NCBI GenBank assembly: GCA_036874045.1
Contig: CM072343.1
Coordinates: 17,814,001 to 17,878,000, forward strand
Length of the DNA stretch: 64,000 nucleotides
Reading direction: 5' to 3'
Origin: Cymodocea nodosa
Taxonomy: Eukaryota > Streptophyta > Magnoliopsida > Alismatales > Cymodoceaceae
The notes below the pieces were generated by a model. That model worked only from the letters and a program-made list of their open reading frames with translations, was not told the origin of the DNA and did no database searches. Positions 34,932 to 47,021 of the stretch are shown one piece after another. How positions within the stretch are numbered: position 1 is the stretch's first letter; every line of letters starts with the position of its first letter. Made by a program: the position numbers and the translations under genes.

Positions 34932-37900
34932 GCCTGTTCCATGTATACAAATATATGGAAAATAAGATCATAGGCACTGTTGGTAGTGTTCATAAGACTT
35001 AGGGTTTTGATAAATTAAATTAAAATTCATCAATGGTAAAAATTACATAAAAACATACTGATATCTTTAACCTTTTATTTTAAATATAATTTTCATTTAA
35101 TGTATCTAAACCATATGATCAATATCTATAGCATTTTTAACTTCAAATGCCTATAAGTTTAAGACATTTTTTTTTTTGTGTGTATGTATGTCTTAGATTG
35201 ATATTAGTAATAAATAATTACTCCATGAATTAACTAATTATATAATTATAAAACAAATGCTTCTAATTCCTCCTTAATCTACAAAGGTTATAAAATTTCG
35301 AGGTTCTTCTTAAAATTTAACCATCAATTTCGTAATAAAAGTCTTAAAAGTTGAAATTTTACTATATTGTATATTATGTCCTTAATTAATGAAATAAATA
35401 GATTTACATTTTAAGATGATGATAATAATAATAAATAAATGAGAAACAACTTTAAAAAACAATTCAAACTGGCAAAATGAGATTACAAGCACTTACAATT
35501 AAAATATGTCAATCTAAAATCTGTTAACAAATAATGATATATATACATCTGAAATAAATATTTAAAGAAAAAAAAATATTTATTTTAAATGGAATCTTCA
35601 CCATTAACAAATTTGATAAGTAATTACAACATTTTCAACTATTGCACTTACGCTTAAATTTCTTATCATACTAAAAACAAATTATTACCGAGCACGAGGG
35701 GCTTGGGTGAGGTTAAGGGTGCATTGTGATCCGATTCCGGGGAAGCATGAAGAAGAGGGAAGAAGGAAGGAGAAGAAGGGAAGATGGTGGCTTCCTCGAA
35801 TGTTTCTGAATTGTGCCAACCAAACTTGTAAAGAAAATTCTTTATATCCGATGAATCCTTCACCAATTCCACCTTGAAACATCTTACCATACTTGATCCC
35901 TTCAGCCTTCCACTGCACATAAGAACTAAAATCCAATACAATATAAATCTCGATGCCATCATCATCATCAACATAACTATTTTCATTAATAGTTTTTCTA
36001 ATAAATTCATCATTTGAAGTTCTTTTACTTGTGCCATATCTATAATTGACTCATAAAGAACTACAAACCACTTTCAAATTTCTCTAGAAAAAACTCAGCT
36101 TCTTTCAAATTTAACACTTTCCTTTCCTATAATACGCGATGCAAATGAAATGATGATGAGCTATTTGTATATAAACTAAACATGTACTGGGAAAAGTCAT
36201 GTTAGAGGAAAGATAAATCATTTAGTAGAAAAGATTTGTGGATTTACCCTCGCCAGAGTGGCATTAACAATGACTGCTCCACATGTATTTGGTTATAAAT
36301 TCAGCATCTGAGAGGTATCTAAGTCATCACATATGTCAATGATATATCATTTTATGGAAAACATCACTATTCTGAAATTTAAAAGCATGCTCATTTAGCG
36401 TTTCCTTGAAGTATCTTTTCCTCCATCAATTTCTTAAAACCATCATACTTTACATATTAATCCATAAACATAAATTATAGCCGACAATATAAGATGGCAT
36501 ATCCATCATAATAGTACATCAATGATACTTCAGATGTATACATGAAAATTCGTCCTATACAAAAGTAGAAAAACATAGGTTAAGAATCAATAATAATTAT
36601 ATCAAAATAGAATCATATTACAAATTATAATAGTCATGCCATAAACTTCAATAATCATGTTACAGAAAATGTCCTATGATGTTTGAGAGAAAAAGCTTCG
36701 TGTTACAGATATAGCCCAAGGCATAATACTAACCTGTGACAACGTATAAAAATCATGTCACAAAAAGGTTTCTATTGCATTTGATATGAGAATAAGGTGT
36801 TCCAAATTTATTCCACCGTGTTACAGACTCATCAATCGTATAATTAGAAAGTTAGCTTTCTTCATATAAGAAAGAATCATGTCAGAAATGTTAATAATCT
36901 TGTTACAAATCTCCACAGCCAAATTTCATGTTAAAAATGTCTTGCAGTGTTTTACACAAGAAACATACATTACACGAAAAATAAAAAATCATGTTACAAT
37001 GGTCAGAAAAATAGTACAAATATCTGCAATCGTAAAACTGATAGCATATTTCATGTCACAATAACGTTCTATTGTATTTTACACAGAAGGAAGATGCGAT
37101 AAGTAATAATGTTACAAATACTGGCAGCTATTTATAAATATCCACAATAATGGCAAAAATATCAAATTTCATTCACCAAAAGGTTTTGTAGTGTTTTACA
37201 CAGACGGAAAATATTCACTAATGGAAAATACATTACAAAAGAATCATGTTACAAATATCGACCATACTACAAATATCTCTAATATTGCCACAAACATCAA
37301 TTTTAATGTTCCTAAATTGTCTGAGATATTTTGCACAGAAGAAAGGAACATTACAAAAGGTAAAACAACGATGTCGCACGAAACATTCATTCCAAAACAA
37401 TGGCAATCAAACAACAATAAATGTTATTGATACATGTATATCTTTCAGTATAAATACAAGTTCCATATGTAAACAATAAGGGAGAACACACACGAGTCAA
37501 TAATAATTTATAGCTTATGTAGGAAACGAAAAATAGGAAAACACAAAAAGGTTTCGTTGTCTATCAAAACATAATCTTACAGAAAAGGAGTTCTCATTGA
37601 CAACTGTAAGGGAAACAACAAGATAGACGTGGTGGTGAGGAAGAATGAGAAATGAGGTCAGGTTAAGGTGTGCTATCGGCAAGAAGTTTTCCTTCCTGAT
37701 TCAGAGATCACGGGAAGAAAGGAGAATGGATGAGTAAAGAGCACTGAGATACGTATGAGACAACTAGAGTTTTAAGTATGAGAGTAAATACGAAAGAGAA
37801 AAATGAAAGTACTCTATTATTGCAATTTCCATTCAAATGATTCATTCTTGCCAATATTACTTTTGTATGGAATTTTTTGTCAATTCCTCGTGTAATTTTG

Positions 37901-39100
37901 GTTGCAATCCTTTTAGGGATTAATCAAAACATGACTAATGATTTTTCCAACTTGTAGAAGCTTCAAAAAGAAATTCACGTTAAAATAGAAAACTAATGCT
38001 TCTGTCTATTGCCATTGTTGGACTTCGAAATCTAATTTACCACCCCTCAAATCAAAATGAACCACCACTGCACTTTGTGAAACTCTCACACAAGTATAAG
38101 AAAGGAATGTTTAGGGTTTTTAGTCACATGGGTTGGGCTTCAACTTCTTGGTTGGAATATATTTTAATCCGTGACTAGAAAAAAGAGAAATGAGTTGTGC
38201 AAGAAAGTCCAGGTTTGAATCAAGCAAAAGGTACTACAATTATCAAAAAAAGAAGAAGAAATGAATTGGTCAAACATAAGTTCAAGCAAACAACTTTCAA
38301 CAATCAAGAGAAAAACGGGATTCTAAAGCAACCTTTCCAAATGCACCAAAGAATTATTGAATACAGTAAAGGCTGGTGTATGTGGTCAAAAGCTCTTCTC
38401 ATCGAAGAGGAAACCAAAAGTGCTTTCGTTTTATAATAAAGCCCAAAAGGAATAATTCCTACATTCAAATCTAGATAAAAGCATTAGGAATATCAAAAAA
38501 ATATAAGTTAAGCAGAATAAACTAACTTTCTAAAAAGTTACAGCAATAAATAAAACATGAGTAAAACGTACATAAAAAACAAACACATTGGGAATTACTT
38601 TTTAAAATAAAAGGAGAATTAAAATCCATATGTATTAAAATCAAGCTGAAAGAAAGACAACCTCGTGTGATTCATGAGAAAACATCAAAAAATATTCAGC
38701 ACAAATAGAGAATTTTGAAACATTCCAGTAAAGATAATTGTAAAGAATGAGTGAGCCTCAATCGGATACCATTACATTATCCAAGTTAGTCTGAATGTTA
38801 ATAAGAACAGCATATCAAAACACTACAAATTCTACCAAGCAATTGGAATGCTTCAACTTCTACAGGACTAAAGATACAATTTCATAAATAAATTAAGTTT
38901 TCATACCTTAGGAGGGTGGGTCTAACGTTATGTTTCAAAGCCGATACTTGCATTTCTCTCTTAAAGTCCACCATTCACGTATTGATGATAGATTTCAAAG
39001 TAGCTAAGCACACTGAACGCTTTGAAATATTTTTTGCTGAAGAGTCCTTGTCCCCTTTCATGCATGCATTTTTTATTCTCATCACTGAGCATAGAAGGTC
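34932..39100. other. Gene-poor region upstream of APC8's 3' end
   Basis: AT-rich, with pieces related to the 18.7 kb MITE at 35030-35165 and 35470-35660 and the tandem array at 36550-37570. A minus frame of 123 codons (36037-35666; Met-rich start, then ...RCFKVELVKDSSDIKNFLYK...) and a + frame of 79 codons (38197-38436) are unrecognised. No gene is supported. Confidence 0.45.
36550..37570 (+). repeat. Degenerate tandem array, period ~100-130 bp
   Basis: A module containing a CATGTTACAAATATC-like word, then TTTCATGT(T/C)ACAAAAAGG, then GTGTTTTACACAGAAG, recurs in head-to-tail orientation. The TTTTACACAGAA-type block is at about 36947, 37073, 37190 and 37324, with weaker forms at about 36675, 36780, 36855 and 37545. 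Spacing is mostly 115-130 bp at the right end and shorter at the left. It is non-coding, well diverged and AT-rich, which fits an old satellite or minisatellite. Confidence 0.7.
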
Positions 39101-42100
39101 CTATGGAGCAAAATGTTCTACATCCATTGGTGGAAAACCAGGCTGAGGTACCTTTATTCCTTTAAGAAGACTCTTTGCTGTCTCCCGCTCCTTCCAAGCA
39201 TTCACACACAGGAGAATGTTCCTTTAGCTCTACTAAAGTTTACAACAGACAAAATATAAGGCAAAAATTTATAAAATAGAATACTTACTGGTCCCGTGTA
39301 ATCTAAAAGCCTGTTGCAATACATCTGAGCTTCCTCATACTTCTTCTCTGCTCTACAGTGTTTAGCAAGAAAAATGAGAGCTTCAATCATGTTTGATCCC
39401 TGCCTTTCTTCAACATCCATCCTCTCCAAATCCTTTTTGTAGTAAAATACAGCTTGCTCTGTATGGCCTAGGGTGTGATGCAATTTCGCCAATTGATGAA
39501 GTGCTATCCCTTCGGTGTCATTAGCATTTGCAGCCCTAGTATAGCATTTAATCGCTTCCTCAAGCATCAAAAGTGGTGCACTCTCATAACATTGAGCCAT
39601 GGCAATCCAAAGTCGTGAGTCATTTGGATGTAAGTATGCTGACTTCCTGAAGTAGTAAAGAGCATAGAAGGGCATGCTCATCATTTCGTAAGTTTGCCCT
39701 AAGCCATACCAGGCACGGTAATCCCGAGGATTTATCTCCACCGCTCTTCTATAGGCATCAATTGCAGCTGGAGCATTCTTCATCTCAACATACTCATGAC
39801 CCATCAATGTCCATGCTGACAGATATTTTCTGTTAAGTTTCAAAGCCCTTCTAAAATAAAGAACAGACTTTTCATGTTGTCCCTTCAAACTGTAGTAGTT
39901 TGCAATTATGCAGCAGGATTCAGGTCTGTATTTATCAGTTAAAAATACTTGGTGAGCAAGGAAACTCAATGCTGAGAAAGATTCTTTTGCATACAGCAAA
40001 TTTGAATAGATATCCATGAACTCCACACGATAAGGATCAGCTTTAAGGAGTTCTTGAAATATGATTTCAGCATCATCGAACTCTCTAATACTATACTGAG
40101 CTGTTGCAATTTGTGCATGGACGTAATCACTGTATTTGAAAATACCCAGTAAGCATTCGTACTTTGCAATAGCTTCACTGTACATTTTGAGCTCCTGATA
40201 TGCACTTGCTAAAAAGAAGTCTTTCATCCAGTGATTATTGAGGTTCAAGTTGTTTAAGACGTCTGTAGTGGTGCACAGTGCCTGCAGTTCTGACCAAGCA
40301 CTCCAGTTCCATGGAAAACTGTTAACAGATTCCACAAGAACAGTTCGTGCAAGGGTTTCACAGCCTTTATCTCTCAATACAATGCCATACAAGTACAGTC
40401 CAAAGGAATCAATTGCCCCACTGCGGTGAAGCCCTGACAACTCTCTCTCCAGAGAAACCAACTCACTGTTGACAACATCTTTTTTGCCAAAAGGTCCCTC
40501 AAGTTCTACCATCTCTTCCTCTTTCCGTTTTTCTCCAGCCTTTGCCAATGATTAATACAAATGACATTAGTAAGAAAAATTACCGTCCTATTCACAAATG
40601 AATTAAACTTCAACATCAGTCTAAAAAATGAAACATGCCAACGTACATTAGAAACATTTCAACGTTCAACAGAAACGTCAATAGAAGTTTAGTATAAACA
40701 ATAGAAATTTCTAGCAAGTTCGGTTTGAAAATTTGGTAGGAGCTAAATTCAGCAATAATACACATCAAGGAATATTAAAAATAATTTTCATACATTTATG
40801 ACATTAAAAATATCACGTAAATTTGAAATTAATTTTGCAACATATAAGAAAATGTCAAAAACACATAATAAATGTAAAAAATAAGACTACTATTATTGAA
40901 ACCTAATATCATGTAGAATTCCTTAATTGCTCAAACTCTACATTTTGTCTTTTAGAAACTTCCTCAACATTAGATCAGTTCACAATGAATCCTTGGATTC
41001 AATGTGATGCTTCTTCAGCAGCGCCACACCTACCAATCACATTTTTTTCACTGTCAACCTCAACAAAACAGATATACTTGAAGGTGGATTCACATTTCGG
41101 CCATCCAAATGATGTCACTACTGCAATCATGCATTTTGAAAATAAATTCTATCTTTAACAAAGCACCTACCATAATTCTTGTATGTGTAACTTAACAGTT
41201 CTGTTTATGCATGACATCCTAAAATAATCTGTCCATTCAACCCCAATTCGATTCTGAGAACCTTCTAAATCCAAATTATAATTTACTTATTCAGCTTAAC
41301 ATCCTTATTACACTAACTATACAAAATACTGATCTTTCATGAACAAATTTTTCCCTTAATTGATTAACACATGTTATACATAGATTGTATTGAAAACATT
41401 ATTATCTTCAGTTTATTAGGCATTTCTCATTATAGTCAATGCAATTTTTCTATCTTTTGTCACATAATTCAACAGGCAGATTGCAAGTAATTGAGGATCG
41501 CACTTATAAGGACAAGTGCCATGCTTACACAGCATGATAAGCCCCTTGGGCAATTTATACCTTATTTTCTAGTCTTATGCTTCTCACTTGCTAGTTCTCA
41601 TTACAAACAAATTAGCTTGATTCGTCATGTAAAGATGGATCTTGAAAATGACACACGCCCAAAAAGGATCCAACAAGGATCCATGTAGTTCTTAGGTTTC
41701 TGAGACAAAAAAAATGGAAAGGCCATTAAACTTCTTGTTTAAAACTTAGTGTGTAGTTATACTTCGTATTTTAGTGGTATCTTGTGACTAGTTACATATT
41801 TGAATGACATTTAGGAATTAGATGTGTTAAAGAGTAAACACATACATTTACATATATACATAAACTTAATTGCCACCCATGCATTGCTCAGGTGTCAAAC
41901 TAAATGCCTGGATGCCTAAGTGCCTTATGGACTATGTTGAGGATTGCATGTCAACGAATTTCTGCCATGCCATCTACACAAGTCATCATGCTCTAGAAAC
42001 ATTTATTTACCCTTTTATATTCATTTGTGCTTAGCAAAACATAGAGAAGCAGCTCCATCTGAACTTGCCATATTTCTTAAATTTTAAATAAGGTTGGTTA

Positions 42101-43049
42101 AGGTTATCTTTGGTTTTAACTGCAGCAGAAATTTCCCAACAAGAAGGCTAATAATTTAAAACTGAAATTTCCAAAATGTAAAACATAACACAAATCAGAT
42201 GTTTCCCCTTGCAAACCCCAATGATTTATGATTCAAATCGTTCAATGGGTTTTTCCCCTTCCTAACATATTGTACAAGTATCAGAGAAGATAATCATATT
42301 ACAATAATATTTTAGCCAGGTTCATTTAACAATGTACAGCATCTTAACACGCTCGTTTCTATGTTTTTAAAAGTTTAGGAAGGTTTGCCCAAAAGCCCTC
42401 TTTAAAGGAATACATTTAAATAATTTGTAAATTTGCAGACTAATTGAGGTGAATCAAAAAAATTTCTACCGCAAACAAAGAAAGATACAAATAGGCAGAA
42501 GGGTTAAAGATGCAGACCAGGTACAACGCATAGCAGCGCAGAAACACGGACTTCTTATCGTTAAGATCGCGAAGCACGAAAGACGCCCTACGGTACTCCT
42601 TACTGTCGAAGTAACACTTGGCAAGCAGAAAGTAATCACCTCCACCATCGAAATCCTCCTCGACAGGAACGGGATTGGGAACATAGGAAACGCCACCTAC
42701 CGGCGTGACGGAAAGGATGGACGAAGACGAACCCCCCGGTGGGTCAGCAGTACCACACCGTAGCGCCCTGCGGAGCAAGCCGGATCCCGCGTGGGGTCGG
42801 CTTCCGCCAGTCGACGGCGTCGCCCTGGCGGAAGATTGGTGACAGTTGTGGGAATGATCCGGCTCGATTCCGACGAGAAGCTCTGCTGCCCTAGAGACGA
42901 GGAAGGAAGTCAAGAGCAGCGGAAACGAAAGAGTGAAGACTGGTTAGGCGTGGGAGAGGTTACCATTTGGAAGCGGAGTAGAGGCACCTGTCGCCAAGGT
43001 GGCGGATCGCAGATCGTAACTCCTTCCGGTAGGCGTCTTGCGAGGTCAT
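39101..43049 (-). CDS. APC8: Anaphase-promoting complex subunit 8 (CDC23 homologue)
   Basis: A TPR scaffold subunit of the anaphase-promoting complex, the nuclear ubiquitin ligase that degrades cyclins and securin. Four coding exons on the minus strand, 43049-42964, 42890-42518, 40539-39289 and 39190-39101, join in frame to 599 residues, close to the usual size. Exon 1 gives MTSQDAYRKELRSAIRHLGD then RCLYSASKW, and a split Trp codon leads to AAELLVGIEPD. Exon 2 carries GGVSYVPNPVP and FLLAKCYFDSKEYRRASFVL. Exon 3 starts AGEKRKEEEMVELEGP and carries most TPRs (for example YSLKGQHEKSVLYFRRALKL and YRAWYGLGQTYEMMSMPFYA). Exon 4 is ERETAKSLLKGIKVPQPGFP then PMDVEHFAP. All introns are GT/AG. The exon 2 donor (GTCTGC) is weak. 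The large intron 40540-42517 is AT-rich with no recognised insertion. The first exon is easily missed because it is 86 bases long. Confidence 0.96.
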
Positions 43050-43726
43050 CGCCTTACTCCTGCCGGTAGATGCCGAAGGGCCGACGGGAGAGCAGTGGTG
43101 GGAGCGACGTTCATTTGAAATGGTCGGAGTTTTGAGAGGATTTTTTTTTTTTTAGCCGAACGCACAAATCCAGAAACCCAAAATTAAGTCGCATTTTCTA
43201 TACATTATTTTTAAACCAATATTTTTGTACATTTTTAGTAACAGATGGCAATTCTTGATTGGACAGCATTTTTTGCACCATTATTTTTAATTGCTACCGT
43301 TATGATATATTTATGTTACGATAAATTTTATATTTTACTTATATTGGCTATGATATATAAATGTTTTATATAACGTAGCATATATAATAAGATTAAAATA
43401 ATATGATAAAAGTCATTGACAGGGAGAAATAAATAAACAGGCAAGAAGAACATCGTCAAAGATCACACATCTCAGATCATTGGGAGGGAAGAAGACATGA
43501 GAAGCCTGAGGTAGAACATTAATCTGAAACAACACAAGCGATTCATCCGTACATGCTTAGCTTAGGAAGATTGAAGAAGCATCGAGCTGGATTCAACTCG
43601 ATTAGCTACAGCAGTGGTGGTGGTGATGATCTGAACAGGGAGGAATAGACTAAGTAAACTGAATCCAGCAGCTAAGCAGCAGAGGTTGCAGGGTTTTTAT
43701 ACATGGAAGAAGATAGCAGGGACCCA

Positions 43727-45060
43727 TCAGACTGCCGGACCGGTCCACCGGCGTGAACCGATGACATAAACGGAACCACTTTGATTCGGGTCGTCGGGAT
43801 CGGCGTCGGCGTCGGCGTCGGCAGCGGCGGCGGTGGCTCCTCCACCACGCCGGGGAGGCGAGAAGGCAAGGGGGAGGAACTCTTCGGACTCGCAACGGAA
43901 GATCGAATTCTTGAAGTTCTCCACCAGGGCCTGGTGTCCCTGAAAACTCCACATGTTAAGCAAAAGCCCATGCCGCCGGCAAACGAGAACAAAAGACTAA
44001 GGCAACCATCCATGTGTGTGTGTACTTGGATCCTGGCCGGCCGTATTCTGCAAATCTTCCTTGATCTGAACTCTTCCCATATGTGTCCATCCATGGACTT
44101 GTACAGCCTGTGAGCTCCCACGGCCATCGTGAAGTTGACGAAGGCGTAGCCCAAGTTCCCCTTGCTCCTGAAGTCAATGGGAAGATACAGAAAGTCGTAC
44201 TGTGAAACACTAGAGTCGCCGGAGTCGTCCTCGTACTCGGCGGCGTCGGCGTTCTTGTTCTGCTCCTCGCAGTGCTTGTCCAACAACTGGATCAACATCT
44301 TCCTGCTGCAAACCAAGCAGCAACGACAACATTAACGTAAATTTTAGAAACCAGAGGGAGAAGACGAGGAAGAGATGTTACTGCAAGACCTGTATCTGTT
44401 GGGAATGTTTCTGATCATTACGGTGGTCACGCCACCGCCGTCTTCCTGGAATGCATCGAGTTCTTTAAGGTTCCGATCCTTGGGAACCCACACACATTGG
44501 GTCTGCCCATGCTCGGTACCAGTCGAAGCAATGCTCTTATTGTGTCTCGGCCTTCTTCGCCGCTTGGTCCTTGTACCTCTCCTCCCGGTAAAACAATGAC
44601 CACCGTCGTCCACCTTCTCTTCCACCACCACCCTACCACAGTTCATGGTATTCGACGCTTCCTTCCCTGATCCCCCTTGTGCGTCCACCGGCGAGGTCTT
44701 TTCCTGGAGACCGCACGACGAGTCTTCGACATCGGCAGGTGTGACGACGGCGCCAACAGCCCGATGACGTGGTTGTGCTTCCACAAGTGGTGGAACGTAT
44801 GAAGCCACCATTGGTTTGGGGAGGTCAAGGTGGGAGCACCGGTGGAAAGGGTACGACGCCTGTGGCACCGAACCATAATAGCACCAGCACCCACCACCAT
44901 ACTTTGTGCAATGCATGCGACCTGGTTGATACGGTCGATTATTGCAGAGAACTACGCCGCCGGCATAGAAATAGTTGTCGAGAGGTGGAGAAGCGAAGTA
45001 GACGAGGAAAGGAGGAGCGTTTGGATTCAAGCCCATTGGCGTGGGTGATCTATCAAACAC
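43727..45060 (-). CDS. MEI2-like RNA-binding protein with a single C-terminal RRM
   Basis: Three coding exons on the minus strand, 45060-44390, 44305-44026 and 43939-43727, give 387 residues. The C-terminal half is the MEI2-type RRM (RRM_2, about residues 211-320). It starts [20 protein letters not shown] then LLDKHC and continues [32 protein letters not shown] and [21 protein letters not shown]. The N-terminus has LNPNAPPF, as in terminal-ear/MEI2-like proteins, but no N-terminal RRMs, which places it with short MEI2-like (MCT / MEI2-like 6/7) proteins. The family regulates meiosis, meristem and leaf initiation through RNA binding. A basic patch TKRRRRPRH (about 165-173) could be a nuclear signal. 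The tail is Asp/Ala-rich. The start could be ATG 45060 or the in-frame ATG 45036. A TATA box lies just upstream. Confidence 0.9.
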
Positions 45061-45107
45061 TTCTCCTCTTCCAAATGTTGAACAAAACCAGAGCCACTAC
45101 AGCCATC

Positions 45108-45116
45108 TTATATATA
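45108..45116 (-). promoter_or_regulatory. TATA box of the MEI2-like gene
   Basis: TATATATAA on the minus strand lies 48 bases upstream of ATG 45060. A start of transcription about 30 bases downstream would leave a short leader before 45060, or a somewhat longer one before the alternative ATG 45036. Confidence 0.55.
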
Positions 45117-45159
45117 GAGAGAGAGTGCATGTGTGTGTGTGTGTTGTGGGGGGACGAGG

Positions 45160-47021
45160 TGGAAGAAGAATCATGAATGTATGGCTGCACTTGAGACAGA
45201 GGTGATGAATCGAAAAGATTTGTTAGGGTTCATCATGAAAGAGGAAAGATTTGGTGACAAAGCGCTCTTCTTCTTCTACTGCTCTGCCGTAGCAGCGGCA
45301 TCGGAAATACCAGTTTCACTATAGTAAGAAAAATCGTGATTGATGGAAAGATAAATCGTGATTGATGTAGGGGAGGAGAGCAGGCTTGGAACGTTGATTT
45401 AACGCGACCGCGCAGATTACCATATCTAGCAATCATTGCGACGGAAGCCGGCCGTCCGCCCGCTTCTGATGTCGTGAAACAAATACCCATACGCACGTAC
45501 CGGCGGTGCCGATCGAGCCCGAAACGTGTCTTCTTCATCTGTTGTTGTTCTCTTTCGGAGAGCCGGCGGTGGAGGAACGCCGTATCCCTCTAGCGTTCAG
45601 ATTCTGGTGTCTGAGAATGGAAGCAGCTAGCATACGACGCCGGTTTTAGGTTCTGAATCGTGTTTTGGGCTGTGCGGGAAGAGGAAGGAGGAGGAGGAGG
45701 AGGAGAAGGAAACCATGGCTGTTCTGTGTCTACTTTGCCGCAGCCTTTTTCGGCAGTACACTGTTGGAGACGGAAAAGACAGCTTGTAATGGTCGGAGAT
45801 ACGAAAGCGATCACTGTTTCGGATGGAAGTGCAGGTCCGGTGGTGTCTTGGAAAGAAGCTCCGCCGCAACTGTACTTTTTTTTTATAAAAGTTAAGGTAA
45901 TTTTTAAAAATAAAAAAATCTAAAATAGAAAGAAAATACAAAATTTAATTATTTTTATCTTTTTTCTATTTATCTACTTAATTTTAACATTGTCAATCCC
46001 TGAGTTATCATTTTCAACGTTATTTGCAAAATTGGTAGTTTACTGCTTCTATTTAAATTAAATTTCTTTCATACATATATTTACTGGTAGCAAGATTGCC
46101 TGGTGGGTATTAACAAAAGATTACCTGGTGGGTAATTGATAGTTGAATAATTTAATCGATAAAAAATAACGTTACCAAAAGAATGTCGCTGGACTTCCCT
46201 TGGCAGGTATTGGTCGTACGTTCATACAAAAAATGGATAATGTAGATGATTTCTTATTTTAAGGATTTTTTTATATATTTTTTAATTTTTTTTGTAAGGA
46301 TTTTTTATTTTATATTTGAAAAATTATGTTTACATTCTAGCAGAAAATTATGTTTTGTTTTGAATATTATACATAAACGTCAGTAGAGAGAGACATCCGA
46401 TAATTAAGGAATATATTAAAACGTAATATTTAAAAGTTGAGAATATATTTAAACATAAATAAATAATATTGAATCATCTAAAAAAAATGTATTAAAATAA
46501 TTTAAAAATAAAAATAACATTTGAATCTCAAGAATATATTTATTTCATGACAACAATTAAAAATAATAAAAGGAATATGTATTAAAAAAATTAGAAATCG
46601 AATAAACAAGTTATAAAAGGATCATAAAGGAATTGTTCATATAACTCCACTTTGGAGCGATGAGAGTGGAGCTCTGCAGCTCTAGAGTGGAATGAAGGTC
46701 CACAAACAAACATAGCCAAGTGTTTCAAGCAAGGAACGTAATTGAAAACACTAACACTTTGCTCAAATGGTTAGGTCTACATTGAGCTTGCTAAGAGGAT
46801 GAATGATAACATGTCTTTCTCCTTGGTAGACAATGGCAAAAAATTGAGATGCACTTCAAGTGCCTCAACATTCTAAAGCTTCAGATGCTTCCATTATGAC
46901 TACTAAGCTTGACAACAAGATTGATGGGCAACCTGTATGAGATCTCTCTTGGCGAAATGATGGTGAAAAATCGAGATGCACTACGTGGTAGTTGAACCTC
47001 TATCTTCAAAATTCAAATAGC
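45160..47021. other. Region between the MEI2-like gene and MYG1, no gene recognised
   Basis: A moderately GC-rich part (45400-45890) has overlapping frames on both strands (for example 45941-45627 minus and 45660-45923 plus) that are low-complexity, with runs of Ser or Gly encoded by simple AGG/CCT repeats. The rest is AT-rich. No supported gene. Confidence 0.45.

Noticed and set aside
36550-37570. Possible CRISPR-like array
   Set aside because: The units are diverged, the period drifts, there are no uniform spacers, and the genome is a plant's. It is a degenerate tandem repeat.
45590-45941. Overlapping Ser-rich and Gly/Arg-rich frames on opposite strands
   Set aside because: They are produced by a simple AGGAGG/CCTCCT repeat. 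No domain is present.
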